A stretch of 64,000 nucleotides of DNA from Allolobophora icterica (lineage: Eukaryota; Annelida; Clitellata; Crassiclitellata; Lumbricidae): assembly GCA_963556255.1 (NCBI GenBank), contig OY744612.1:24271692-24335691 (forward strand), written 5' to 3'. The stretch's first letter is position 1; every line of letters begins with the position of its first letter. Below, one piece after another: positions 22,626 through 35,972 of this stretch. The position numbers were made by a program, and so were the translations under genes. Below the pieces are notes generated by a model. The model worked only from the letters and a program-made list of their open reading frames with translations, was not told the DNA's origin and made no database searches.

Positions 22626-23635
22626 TAGGCTATACCCCGTGATCGATCGAGTCAGTCGATCAAGTCGATCGAAACTCGGCCAAGTCGAGTCGGTCGAAAA
22701 ATCTTCGACTCGATCGACTTGCAAGTCGAGTCGATCATATGTTTTGACAAGTCGAGTCGATCGTTGTTTCCTCGACTTGACTCGACTATGAAATATTTTC
22801 TTACTATTTTTGCTGCTACTTCACAAAATTACTCGCATGATGTGATGACGTAATGCTTTGTAAACGCACAACTACCGTATTAACCTGATTTGAAGTTCAG
22901 TGCAAACTATGAGCCTCTTGGTGATTTCGTATAGTGGAAGCTGCAGATACTTTTTTCACAGTTTTACGGTGAAATTGGAAAGATTAAGATGCGTTAAAAA
23001 TGCGCTAGTTTAATGAAACTTCAGCCTTGTAGTCAGCATGATGTAAAAATAGTTGTTATTTTACATCATGGTAGTCAGTAACGACGATCTCAAAACTTTC
23101 GATGTCTATATGTTAGGACGGGACTGAATGCTTCGACTTTGGCCAAGAGCAGTGGCTCGGAAAGTGTTTAATAGTTGCGTGAGCTAACCTCAGGCAATGT
23201 ACAGACCTAAGATGGATAGAATTATACATCATATCCGATATAACCAATAAGAATATTTTGTCATTTTTTACAATCAGTGGAAAAGTTTATTATACTATGC
23301 CTACATATTCATGAAATGAAACGCGTCTATAGCACAATAAGTCAATAACTACTTTAGCAAGCATCAAGTACAAAGCGCCAGTCAAAAGTTGTGTGAGCAT
23401 GCATGTGCCTCGGCGCTACAGAGCCAAAACATGTGTGAGAATTGGCATCTTTGGCGCCATGGCTCCCTGGCCCAGAGATACAGTCCAAGTCGACAAAGTC
23501 GACCAAGTCGATCGTTTATTTGCCAAGTCGATCGAGTCGACGAGAGGTCGACTAGTCGACAAAGTCGATCGAGTCGATCGTCCGCCGAGCCAAGTCGATC
23601 GTATACCAGCTCGACTCGATCGATCACGGGGTATA
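22626..23635. mobile_element. hAT-type element with long GTCGA-rich subterminal arms, splitting a LINE
   Basis: Perfect 8-bp direct repeats TTGTCCAC lie at 22618-22625 and 23636-23643. The ends contain TATACCCCGTGATCGATCGA and its reverse complement. The left end has five extra bases, TAGGC. About 150 bp inside each end is built from repeats of AAGTCGAGTCGATCGA type. The central part has no recognised ORF. Confidence 0.8.
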
Positions 23636-23905
23636 TTGTCCACCTATCGTCCAATTCGTTCATCTCGAGCTTCACCTCTGTCTCGTCTGTTTGCGATCTT
23701 GACGTCACCTTCGACCCACATCTCTCGTTTTCAAATCACATTTCCAACATCTGGCGCACATGCATCTGTAATCTTCGTGAACTTCACTGTAGCTAGCCGA
23801 TATATGCTTGAGTTTAAAGCTGGCTCTACATTCGTTACTTCCATTGCTCTCTGCTATAGCTTAGCTACTGTAATTTCGTTTTCTCTAACCTTAATCTGCC
23901 CTTAA
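23636..23905 (+). pseudogene. LINE reverse-transcriptase fragment, right half
   Basis: The plus-strand frame reads DLDVTFDPHLSFSNHIS then RTCICNLREL. This is the conserved LGVxxDxxLSFxxHI...LRxL segment following the reverse-transcriptase core in CR1/L2/Jockey-type LINEs. Stops and the inserted element make it dead. Confidence 0.65.
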
Positions 23906-24584
23906 ACTCGTCCAAAATTTACTTTCACTCCATAGTAAAATCAGTCCAATTGCAGAAAATCCCCGAACGCATGAATCATGTCATATAGTTGCAACCATTT
24001 ATCTTGTCAAACTCGGAACACATCACCATCCAATCACTCCGCTGCATTCCATCATCCATTTAGCCCATTCACCGCAGCTTAAACACTAAGCGCAGGGCAC
24101 CAGTCTAGCCATACGTCATAGGAATTGCGCAAAGATGCGAAGTAGAACTAAATAAAATTATTTTTTAAATTACTTTATATATTGCTTATAGGCTTATATT
24201 TAATGAGACATGTTGTTCATTAATCTGCTGTCCGGTTTTTCATACGGTTCCTTGCTTCGCTTCTTCTAAGCTGATGGATCCGTTCGTGCATTTGCGTCAC
24301 AATTACTCGTTCCAGTGATTATTCGTTCCGGCGGTTACCCGAGTAATTAAGACTGCGGGGCATAACGAGTACGAATCTTGTGTCGCCCAACCATCGGATT
24401 TCGCGTTGGATTATCGTGCTCCCTGTACAGTTGCAGTACGTCGATAACTGAAGATCCACGCGTAAGAAGCACCGGGCTTGATAAGAAAACAAGTCTTGCG
24501 GTCCACATACTGATGATGTCAGCATTACATGAGATTCAATATGCTTTTCGTAGTTATTGCTCAGTTACGTCGGGGGGGGGGGTA

Positions 24585-25085
<501 letters not shown>

Positions 25086-25331
25086 TTCTTCTTCCACGTC
25101 GATCCGTCAACACCTCTTGGATGTGGCACATCCTCCAATATATATAGCCTACTCACTTTCCTTCATAAAATTATTTTAGCCATTCCTCTGATCCGTTTAT
25201 GTAAAATTTAGCTATGGACAGAGATCAATATGCCCATCGAGATAAGGTCACTCTGTTCACTCCTCTGGCTTGACGTAGTGCTAGTCCGTACGCTTATAGC
25301 TTGTGGCGCTTTAAAATTTAAAGATTGCGAC

Positions 25332-25921
25332 CATAGTGCGACCGTACGTTACCTCCCGGAATAACGTACGCGTACTGTACGTACGTTATCGAAAAAAATA
25401 ACGTACGCGTACCGTACGCGTACGGTAAAAATGCCACAAATTTATCTGGTCATTCACAAAGAACCTCAATATAACTATGGTCTTATACGTTTCGCGTACC
25501 GTACGCGTACGTCAAAATGATCAGTTTAACTCTACAGTAGGCCTATTAGTCTCTCCGTACTCAGGCATATTTATTTACGAACGGTACGGAAATTTAGTAT
25601 TACCAATAAAATGACCATCCTATAAAGTGTGTCGTAAAATCTTAATATTCTTCACATTAGACAGAATATTACCAATTTGGATTTTAAAAGTTTGAAAGTA
25701 GAGATCATTGAACAGCCACAGATGACTGATGTAATGGTTAAAATTGGTTACGACCGTCAATCACCAACTATTATTGACTTTTGTTGGGCATAATGTTATG
25801 TATTTATTTTCGTCATGAATTGATGTGAACGTACGGTAACGTACGGCATAATAACGTACGCGTACTGTACGTACGTTATGGAAAAAAATAACGTACGTAC
25901 AGTACGTACGGTCGCACCTTG
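25332..25921. mobile_element. hAT-type element with CGTACG-rich subterminal repeats
   Basis: A 590-bp element with ends CATAGTGCGACCGTACG and CGTACGGTCGCACCTTG and 8-bp target duplications ATTGCGAC at 25324-25331 and 25922-25929. Both arms carry several AACGTACGCGTACxGTACG palindromic blocks. No ORF of note. Confidence 0.85.
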
Positions 25922-26136
25922 ATTGCGACCAGCGCGCAGCTGTACAAAGGGAAGCCGATTCGCTTACCGAGTCTGAATACTATTCAGAAATTTGTATCTT
26001 ATGTTGTCTCAAATAAAGTGGCGTCCATTCAAAGGGACAGAGGTGGTGAATGGTGATGGATCTCGCCCCGATAAATTCATCGAAGCATTAGCATGGTCGA
26101 GGCTAAACGATTGCTATAGCAAAACGTGTACACACA

Positions 26137-26141
<5 letters not shown>

Positions 26142-26189
<48 letters not shown>
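26142..26189. repeat. (CA)n microsatellite
   Basis: About 24 uninterrupted CA dinucleotides. Confidence 0.95.
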
Positions 26190-26192
<3 letters not shown>

Positions 26193-26231
26193 TAACTTAG
26201 TAGTTATAGGACCTATTCTAATTCGAACTTT

Positions 26232-26402
26232 CACTGGCGGCGATCTTGTTTGACAGGTGGGGGACACGGGACACTCGAACTGTTGATCTTTTTTGGTGTT
26301 TCTTCAAAATTTGGGGCGGTGACAACGTTTTACTGTGCCCCTTCCCCCACTGTTAAAGGTGGGGCGTCTTGTCCCCCTCGACCCCATGGATCGCCGCCCA
26401 TG
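26232..26402 (+). mobile_element. hAT-type element, GGCGGCGATC family, second copy
   Basis: Ends CACTGGCGGCGATCTTG and GGATCGCCGCCCATG. Flanks CGAACTTT and CGAACCTC agree at 6 of 8 positions. Opposite orientation to 15568-15827. Confidence 0.7.
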
Positions 26403-26649
26403 CGAACCTCAATTCGGAGCGACAACTTTCCCGTGTACTAAACCTACTGTACCCTGTGCAATTTATTCGTTCCAGATTAGACGACGAATTCACGCGTTGC
26501 GCAATGGTTAACCGAAACACGACGCCACCTAGCGTCGTAGTTGCTGTAGTAGGGCCTACTTGGCCAGCGTTCCCCTAATCCCACATTAACCCCTCTTTCT
26601 GCCACACCCTACTGACCGCCTCTTCCACTCGTATTTCGTCGGAAGATGT

Positions 26650-26860
26650 CGTTTCAGTGATCCTCGCGATTCGATTAAAATTCATCCCGCCCGAAGCACC
26701 ATCTATTATTTATAGCGCGCAAGAATACCTCAGTGTTCGGTTGTCATGGCGACTAATTGGTTCCGCTTACTTCCGGTCATGCGCAAAGGCTCAGTCGGGC
26801 GCGTGACGTTCGTAGGCCAATTTTATAGCGGCTGTAAAAGGACGTGAAGCTTTTCCCCCG
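26650..26860. promoter_or_regulatory. CpG-rich promoter-like region with X-box, CCAAT, ETS and NRF1-like sites
   Basis: GTTGTCATGGCGAC (26740-26753) fits the RFX X-box consensus. It is followed by ATTGG (inverse CCAAT), ACTTCCGG (ETS-type, 26769-26776), CATGCGCA (NRF1-like) and GCGTGACGTTCG. Clustering of these core-promoter motifs in CpG-rich DNA suggests a TATA-less promoter. It lies about 1 kb upstream of the first recognised synaptotagmin exon, but no transcript start can be assigned. Confidence 0.45.
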
Positions 26861-26997
26861 TCTGATCATGTAGGCCTAATGTGAGTGTTATGTCATGTCA
26901 TGCAACGTAAGTAAATGTTATGCAATTTAAAACTTCGTGACATACTATGTCATAAGTAAGTATTGACAATGACAGAGATGACACTGAATGCAACGAT

Positions 26998-27150
<153 letters not shown>

Positions 27151-27171
27151 GCTGATAATGATGATGTCGAC

Positions 27172-27492
27172 CAGGGGCGTAGCCAGACTTCAATTCAAGA
27201 GGAGGCAACTACTCCTTGTCAAAACTTGTATGCAGTGGCGGCGATCTTGTTTCAGAGGTGAGGGGGAAATTTTTCAGCGTCCGAAGGGCGGTCGCAAAAA
27301 CTTCAGAATTTCGCTCTGAGAATTTCAAAAAAAAATTTCCATTTATGTTACGAAAAAAGTTGATGACCCTTTTTTTAGTCATTAACACATTCGAAGACTT
27401 ACTTTCTTCTTCAAATCAAGAGGAGGCAAAATCCACCTCTGCTGGGGTGTACTTCAGGACGCAGAGCTATAACCCATGTAGCTACGCCTATG
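27172..27492 (+). mobile_element. hAT-type element (CAGGGGCGTAGCC family) with nested second element
   Basis: Starts CAGGGGCGTAGCCAGAC and ends GTAGCTACGCCTATG, with perfect 8-bp duplications ATGTCGAC at 27164-27171 and 27493-27500. Inside, from about 27233, lies a CAGTGGCGGCGATCTTG end of the 15568-15827 family, so one element has landed in another. Confidence 0.85.
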
Positions 27493-27750
27493 ATGTCGAC
27501 GTTGAATGATGACGATAGCGATAAGCGACAAATGACAAATGATGGTCACGATGACGATGACGATGACCATGATTGAATGAATGAATGATTGGTTGCTTCC
27601 ACTGACTAATCGATCGATCGATCGACTGACAGGCTGACTGATTGAGTCGTTGTTGATGATGATTGCTACAACAACGACAACAACTGCAACGACTGTAAAG
27701 ATTATCATAATATCTTACCCGATCTTATAGTGTCTTTCTGTTTCTTGAAG

Positions 27751-28123
27751 TTTCGATGCGAATTCCGGGGAGAAGCCAGCAGCCGGTCCAGAGGAGAGCG
27801 GCCGGGACGACACGAGGAGTGCCCCGCAGAGCACCACGCCACCGACGACTGGCTTCCCATCGGCTCTCTCAGCCCGCTCCTTCACCAGCTTCTCAGCTAC
27901 GTCGAGCCCAAAGAGACCTCACGTTGCAAGGAGTGCCCACGGAACTCCGAAGCAGATGTCCCTAACGGACGAAGAACTCGGAGGTACGCTGTCGTCGCCG
28001 GATATGACGCCGTCGACGAGTTCGAGGGCGCTTGGACTTCTGGGCCATCAGGGGATTGGAAATTCGTCAATGAGAAGCCGGCTGCTTGACTTTCACTTCA
28101 CAAGTCACATCAAGGCATCGATT
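27751..28123 (+). CDS. SYT7: Synaptotagmin-7-like, linker exon (first recognised exon)
   Basis: The acceptor TTTCTGTTTCTTGAAG is followed by an open frame (codons from 27752) to a consensus donor, CGATT|GTAAGT, ending in phase 0. This matches the phase-0 start of the C2A exon at 37348. The reading is Ser/Thr/Pro-rich (KPAAGPEESGRDD ... PPTTGFPSALSARSF ... MSLTDEELGGTLSSPD), as expected for the long, alternatively spliced juxtamembrane linker of synaptotagmin-7. A stop just upstream in this frame (27746-27748) supports the chosen acceptor over the AG at 27730. The two other frames are also open for much of the exon. Transmembrane-segment exons must lie further 5' and were not recognised. Confidence 0.65.
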
Positions 28124-28529
28124 GTAAGTTGTCTGCCTAATCTAATCTAATCTCAAATGATCTAATAAAAGCTTATCTAAGCTGATTATATAATTTCTTC
28201 TAATCTACTTCTCCGAGTGATGATGTTAACCAAGATGACATGCATCTACCAGCGCCCGGCCTAAGAAACGACGCTCCTCGTTAGGCCCTAGCATTTATTG
28301 GCTCTCGTGGTCTATAAGGAGACTAAGTCGACTAAAGTTGGTAGCTTTCAACTTTTTATAAGTCAACGAACTTCTAAATCTTGTATCTACACAAAAATCT
28401 AAGTCGCGTCTCTACGGGTGCCTCGCTGGCGTGGCCAATCTCCACAGTGAGCGAGCCTCCACCTACATGTACAGCAGTCGGTTGGTTCTTTTCACGGTTG
28501 GTTCTTCTCTGTGTCATCGACGCCAAGCC

Positions 28530-28852
<323 letters not shown>

Positions 28853-29113
28853 CTCGGGTCGTGACCTTCCAAACCATCACTATCCCACCATCATCACTTA
28901 TTGGTTACCTACTTCCCCCTCCCCGCCAAAGGGTTACGATTAACCTGTTTAGGCGTCGCAATCAAGGCGGCGCCCAAGGCTGGCGTCGCTATGGAAACAA
29001 CGGCGACCTCACAGAAGAAGGGCGCTGATGATGAGAATGGATGCGACGCTCGCAAAAGACAACCATCTGCGCAGACACACACACACAAACACACACACAC
29101 ACACACACACACA

Positions 29114-30915
29114 CAGAGGCGGATTAAGGCATGTTCAACATGTTCGGCCGAACAGGGGCCCCCACACTTGAGGGGCCCCCACACATGGAAAAGAAATTTT
29201 TTTCCAATATTTTATAAAAATTATTGTTGTTATTTGTTAAGTCTAATAGTAAAAATGAGTAAAAATAAACTCGGAACAAATTATTCGAAACTACTCATTT
29301 AGTATACACAAATACACAACTTTCCACATGTGTAGGCCCCTGCTGGAGTTTCCATTATCAGGCAGATTCATCTCAAGAATTAGCCAGAAATGCTAGTGAG
29401 ATCTATTTTTACTTGCTTATTTAAACACTTACTACTTACTAAAGGCCTATTGTTACGTCATTTCAATTATGAAACACTATGAAACACGCTGTTTGTTAAC
29501 AAATTTAAATTTTAAGAATAAAGACCCTTTTACGTCACTTTTATTATGAAACACGTCTATTGTAGGCCTATACGTTTTAAATTTAAAACCAAAGGCCCGC
29601 TGTTATGCCACTTCAATTATGAAACACATTATTTACTAACTAGTGTATTTGCCCGTCATATTATGACGTCATATTATAGGCCTATATGTATCGTTGGTTA
29701 TCGCCGTCGTCAAGACCGCCGTCGTCAAGACAACGGTTTATGTTTCACAATAGAACAGAACCCGTTTGTGACGTAGCGTCCCCCGACAGACGGACACTAT
29801 ATAGATATTATATAGATTTTTAGATTTAGAGAATAAAGGCATTTGTTACGTCACTTCAATTATGAAGAAGTGTATTGTTATTATAAGTTTACATTCAGAG
29901 CATAAAGGCCTTTGTTACGTCACTTCAGCTATGACACAGTCTACTGTTATTAAGTTTAAATTTAGGAAATAAAGGCTAGCTTATATAGTTACGTCATTAC
30001 AATAATACAATTGCTAACTGTCTATTATTTTTAATCTCAGATAGAAAATAAAGGCCTTGGGTATACGTCATTTAAATTATGAAAAAGCCTATTGTTATTA
30101 AGTTCAAAGTTAGAGACTAAAAGACTATCATTTGTTAAGTACGTCATTTCGATTATGGAACACGCCTATAACTAATAATTTTAGATTTACAGAATAAAGA
30201 CCTTTGTTACGTCACTTCGATTAGGAAAAAGTCTATTAATGTTAGTAAGTTTAAATTTAGAGAATAGGGCTAAAGGCCTCTTGTCACGTCACTTCAATTG
30301 TGAAATACGTCTATGGTTTGTAATTTTAGATTTAGAGAATAAGGCCATTGTTACTTCATGCGCAATGCCAAATAATATTACTTGTCACTTCAGTTATGAA
30401 AGTCTATTGTTATTAGGTTTAAATCTAGAGAATAAAGACCTATTGTTACGTCACTTCAATTATGATCGACACACGTCTCTTCTATAATGAAACACATCGA
30501 TTGTTAGTAATTTTAAATTATTATTTTTATTTTCATTATTACATAATTATTGTTTTTATTGTTATTATATTTATTAATGCGCTTATTGTCATTAATATTA
30601 TATTTATTGCTATTATTATTAACAGCATCATCATCATTAATATTATTCGGCATTGCGCATGATTGGCGCCAAATATAGATTCATTGGGCTTCATTATAAT
30701 CATTAAACGGTCTTGAAGGGGAAACGATGCGTAATTTGGTACCCCCACTTTCTAGACCAAAGTTACGCTTCTGACCTGACCGGAACTCAAGTGCTATGTG
30801 ACACATTATAAAATGACTCCATTTTATTGTGTAGGCCTACACTCTACAGTGTACAGTCGTTGGGGCCCCCACAGATTTACTGAACAGGGCCACCACATTT
30901 GCTAATCCGGCCCTG
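29114..30915 (+). mobile_element. Large non-autonomous hAT-type element with internal minisatellite
   Basis: The left end is CAGAGGCGGATTAAGGC and the right end GCTAATCCGGCCCTG. Flanking CACACACA occurs on both sides but is a simple repeat, so the duplication is weak evidence. The interior is mostly a degenerate minisatellite (29435-30480) and also carries a fragment of the GGCGTAA MITE family (30727-30775). Confidence 0.6.
29435..30480. repeat. Degenerate 70-90 bp minisatellite rich in TTACGTCA
   Basis: About a dozen diverged units of the pattern AATAAAGGCCTTTGTTACGT then CACTTCAATTATGAAACACG and TTAAGTTTAAATTTAGAG. TTACGTCA or a one-base variant occurs in nearly every unit. Confidence 0.75.
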
Positions 30916-31042
30916 CACACACAGAGTCACTTAAGGAAACACGATTATAGATCAAAAGCCATAATTATATGGGCCTAAATTAATAGGAATAGGGCTTCAA
31001 GGTTCTACGGTATATATATATGGTGTCATGTACATGTGTGTA

Positions 31043-31099
<57 letters not shown>

Positions 31100-33129
31100 G
31101 ATAACGAAAGCAATAGATCTATTTTCATACATAAATATGAACATAAGAGCAGAAGAAGAATAGCAGTAGGCAATTTGAAGTAATCCCGTTCAGCAACCAT
31201 GGGTATACGAAGTGTTGGCGACTTTATTTTTCTATAATCCTCGGTAGATGTGGGTGACATTGTCAATCCTCTCCCCTACCGTCTGATCGTCCCACTAGCA
31301 GTGCATCGTATACGTACATGTATACTCATTTTACGGCCCAGTTCGCCAGCGTAACAGAGCTTTCGAAACGTTCTTTAGCCATGGCGGGATTTGAACCCAT
31401 AACTCTCGACCTAGAGCTCAGCACGCTAACCACCATGTCATATATCCTCACCGAACGTAGGACCCTATATAAATATGAATATAATAAATGAAAATATATT
31501 GCGTTTATTTCTAATGTAGGCTATAATGTAGCGCAAGATGAATAGCGCTCTTACATAAAAAAAATGCGCAGTAGGAATAGACCCTTCACGTTGCAGCTCC
31601 CCGTCCATTTATTTTGCGCCACCATAATCGATATTATTCCCGTCTCTCTTCGCTCGCACAGATGGCGCCTCGGTGCGTGTCCGACAGGCATTTCTATAGC
31701 GCCTTATAGGAATGGCTTAATAACGGCGCCATTCACGAAGACTGACGGTCGTGACTATGCGTATGACTTCCTGCTCAGCGTGGCAGCGCTGATTTCAAGC
31801 GCTGGAAGGATTACGTAAGCGCTGCAGAACAGAAGTTTCGTTTGCTGTTGACTTGATATTTCTGTCGTCATCCGTGACGTCGAAGGTCATTCTTGTTGAA
31901 CAGGTAAACGAGGTCAGCGTCACATGACACATGGGCTTTTCAAATAATTATTTTACAGTTGCTAGTATCATTTATCCCAGATAAATTTATAGGATACCTC
32001 GCAAAAACTACCCTGGCAGATCAAGACTCGTCCTCGGAGACAAAAGAGAAGAGCAGTTCTTAAGCTAGTGCCAAGAGGCAGTTGTATGAAGTATTAGCGA
32101 CTTCATCTTTCTTATGAGTGCGGTTGGCCAACCCTGTCTCAACGACAGCCGTTTGAGGAACTGCAACGCTTACCCTTACTGGACCCGGTGCTATTGCCCA
32201 CTTTTAGTTGTACAGACCGTGCACCTAAAAGTCCACAAACCATACGGGATCTGGTATTCCCGGCTTTGGCGACTGACATCTTTCAATGACAAAATGAACG
32301 CAAATCTATTCAATCGGTTCGAATATCCGGTTCTCCATGAATCTGGTCTTCGTATATTTAGCGTATTTTTATACAAGACACTTTACAATACGTCATACCC
32401 GACCTTACTTTACCATGCATGCAGAGGCGTCTATCCCCCTTAAGTCATTGGAGCGACGTCCCTTTCCCCCTCATTTTCCCCCCTCCCCCTTCCTTCCCCC
32501 TAAAATGGTGGCACACACACAGGCAGATCCCCCTATTTCTTGGATGGGCATTTGCTCCAAGGTTTCTATGGTGTAGACGCCTCTGCATGCATGTAGATAC
32601 CTTGCCTTACCTCACCGTAACTCACCTATTGCCAGAACTCGCTTTACTTCGCCCTGCTATTTCTCATCTTACGTTGCCTTATACGTCATTATACCTTAAC
32701 TTGGCTTACGTTACATAATCATACCTTATTTTACCTCGCATTATTACCTCACCACGTGTCCATATCTTGCCTTACCGTATACCATGCATGCCAGGGCTTG
32801 ACACGTTCTTGTCGTCGCATCAGTGTCTGTTTCGTAGTAATCAGAACCTTCGGAATAAAACTTTGGGAAGAAATTGCTAATATCCAGCATGCAGATTAAC
32901 GCTGCGCTTCTGTCTAATAAATATATGGTATATACTTCAAAGGCGTCCACGATTTCTGTTCGTACCTATTCCGTATATATAAGTCGCGACTCATCTGCAA
33001 TACATAATAAACATAGCGTATATCGTAATATTTATATATATAAATATATATAAATATATACATTTATATATATTTATATATATATATACATTTATATATA
33101 CATACGCTAATCATATATATATATATATA

Positions 33130-33197
<68 letters not shown>
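30916..33197. other. Intronic stretch with (GACA)n, a SINE fragment and AT repeats
   Basis: Contains (GACA)n at 31047-31099, a minus-strand tRNA-like SINE head (31375-31442: B-box GGGTTCAAATCCC, A-box GTGGTTAGCGTGCTG) and a (TA)n tract at about 33030-33197. No exon recognised. Confidence 0.5.
31375..31442 (-). mobile_element. tRNA-derived SINE head fragment
   Basis: On the minus strand, GTGGTTAGCGTGCTGAGCTC (A-box region) then GGGTTCAAATCCCGCCATGG (B-box). It lacks a complete acceptor stem, so it is not called a tRNA gene. Confidence 0.6.
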
Positions 33198-33200
<3 letters not shown>

Positions 33201-33460
33201 GGCTTTTTTCAGCCGGAACGAGCCGGAACGGCGTTCCGGCACCTTTTTTTAGCTACTAAAAATATTTTTTTTATTTTAATAATAAAAACAATAATTTTTT
33301 TATTTTAATTTAATTTAAGTGTTTTTGAACTGTTTTCAGTGTTTTTTCAGACCCCTACCAACACCCAACCCCGTTTTTCCAGTGATTTTAGCCCGCCCAT
33401 AAATGTTGCGTACCGGAACCTATTGTTCCGTTCCGGAACCTTTTTTCTAGAAAAAAAGCA
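33198..33460 (+). mobile_element. MITE-like element (CAGGGCTTTTTTC family), copy 1
   Basis: Starts CAGGGCTTTTTTCAGCCGG and ends CTAGAAAAAAAGCA. The interior repeats GGAACGGCGTTCCGG palindromes. It has inserted in a (TA)n tract, so target duplications are ambiguous. Related copy at 47751-47994. Confidence 0.7.
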
Positions 33461-33889
33461 TATATGATTAGCGTTTGTCCTATGAAAGACCATCATATAG
33501 CCGTTCCTATGGCTTGAAAGTCGTCGAGGACAGCGCTGCAGTCGGGGTCTGCCTCTGTCCTCTCCGCTGCAGTGATGATGAGACACTTGATCGGATTCCT
33601 TTTAGATTTCAGTCGCTGGCGCTCGATCATTAGCTACCACGGACCACGGCCTTAGCAGTATATATATATATAACAGCATATATATATTATATGGATAATA
33701 TATATATATAATTATTGCGATGTGATTGCGGAATAATCTTTTAATCGTAGTTGCAATGAGTCGATAATTTCCACCCCATAACCATTGCGCAGGAGTATAC
33801 CAACTGACGGATACGTGTTGACGGGTGGAATGATGGACGGACGAATTGAATGAACGGAAGAACAGACGGAAGAATGAGCCGTCGTCTAT

Positions 33890-34510
33890 ATCGTGACGTC
33901 GTGTCTGTGTGTGTCTGTTTGCGTGTCTGTGTGCGTGTGTGTACGTTTGTGTCTGTGTGTATGCGTGTGTGCGATGGAAATGATGGCTGTGTCTCTTGGC
34001 GTGTGCGCGTCGGCAGCTGATAAATTTTGGATCAGAGGAAAAGCGAGGAGGAAAAAAAGAGGCTGTGAATGGAAAAGACCCTTGGAGGAAGACAATGGGC
34101 GGGGAAAGAAAGATAAATATCGAGGGCAATAGACAACCGTTAGGCTAGACAGAAGGAGGAGGAGAAGGAAAAGGAGGAAGGGGAATAGGTGGAATAGGAG
34201 GAGGAAGAATAGGAAGACGAGGATGAATATGAGGGAGGGAGGAGTAATAAGAGGAAGAGGTGTGTTAAAGTAATAAACGGAATAAGAGGCGCAGGAGGGA
34301 GGAGAAGATGTTGGAAGAAGGCGAAACAGGAATAGGAGCCAAAGAAGATGGAAGAAGAGAAGTCGTCGAAAGGAAGAAATGGAAGGAGGAGGGGAAAGGA
34401 AAGGAGGATCTAAGAAGAAAATGGGGAGCAGAGGAAGATAGGAGAGTAGAGGAAAAACGAGGAAATGGAAAGAAGAGTTGGAGGAGGAGACAAAGACGGA
34501 GACAATTTGA
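33890..34510. repeat. (GT)n-rich then polypurine (GGA/GAA) tract
   Basis: GTGTCTGTGT repeats at about 33900-33970, then about 350 bp (34147-34505) almost entirely A and G on the plus strand. Such a tract could adopt triplex structures. Confidence 0.8.
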
Positions 34511-34602
34511 TGTGATGTAATTAGATTTAATCACACGTGATTGAATGTGAGTGCTTTTGAGAGTTACTAAACATACGCTATATTAAGTTTCTTCATACAT
34601 AC

Positions 34603-34945
34603 ATTCATGCATACATACATACATACATACATACATACATACATACATACATACATACATACATACATACATACATACATACATACATACATACATACAT
34701 ACATACATACATACATACATACATACATACATACATACATACATACATGCATGCATTCATGTAAACATACATAAATATATATACCCACATGACCTGGAAT
34801 GGGCTCCCTATACCAAGCTCCGTCAAATACCGATTGGTCATTTCACCCTGTTTCTTACTGTCCTGAAAACTGCGTTGTTCGATCGCGGTTGGGCTGGGAG
34901 TGCTCCTGAATAGACAATCTTGAAGGGGCGCTATATAAAACTACT

Positions 34946-35004
<59 letters not shown>

Positions 35005-35098
35005 TATAATCGGGAGAGGACGTGGCTCAGTGAACCAATATAACTTTGCACCTTCTTAATCTCTAAGAGCCTGAGGGTAACTCTTCGGGCGGCTAAAA

Positions 35099-35163
<65 letters not shown>

Positions 35164-35757
35164 TAGTAATAATAATTATAATAATGGATGCACACATACA
35201 TACATACATACATACATACATGTATACATGCGCGCATGTATGTATGTATGTATACATGCATACAAACATACACGCATGCATACATGCCTGCAGTCAATTC
35301 AATTCAATTTTATTTGGTAACCACATTTCAAACAATGCATGCATGTATACATACATACATAGATATATACATACATGCATGCATGCATGTATACATACAT
35401 ACATACGTACCCACATAAATACATGCATACGTAGATGCATACATACATACATACATACATACATACATACATACATACATACATACATACATACATACAT
35501 ACATACATACATACATACATACATACATACATACATACATACATACATACATACATACATGCATGCATTCATGTAAACATACATAAATATATATACCCAC
35601 ATGACCTGGAATGGGCTCCCTATACCAAGCTCCGTCAAATACCGATTGGTCATTTCACCCTGTTTCTTACTGTCCTGAAAACTGCGTTGTTCGATCGCGG
35701 TTGGGCTGGGAGTGCTCCTGAATAGACAATCTTGAAGGGGCGCTATATAAAACTACT

Positions 35758-35813
<56 letters not shown>

Positions 35814-35907
35814 TATAATCGGGAGAGGACGTGGCTCAGTGAACCAATATAACTTTGCACCTTCTTAATCTCTAAGAGCCTGAGGGTAACTCTTCGGGCG
35901 GCTAAAA

Positions 35908-35972
<65 letters not shown>

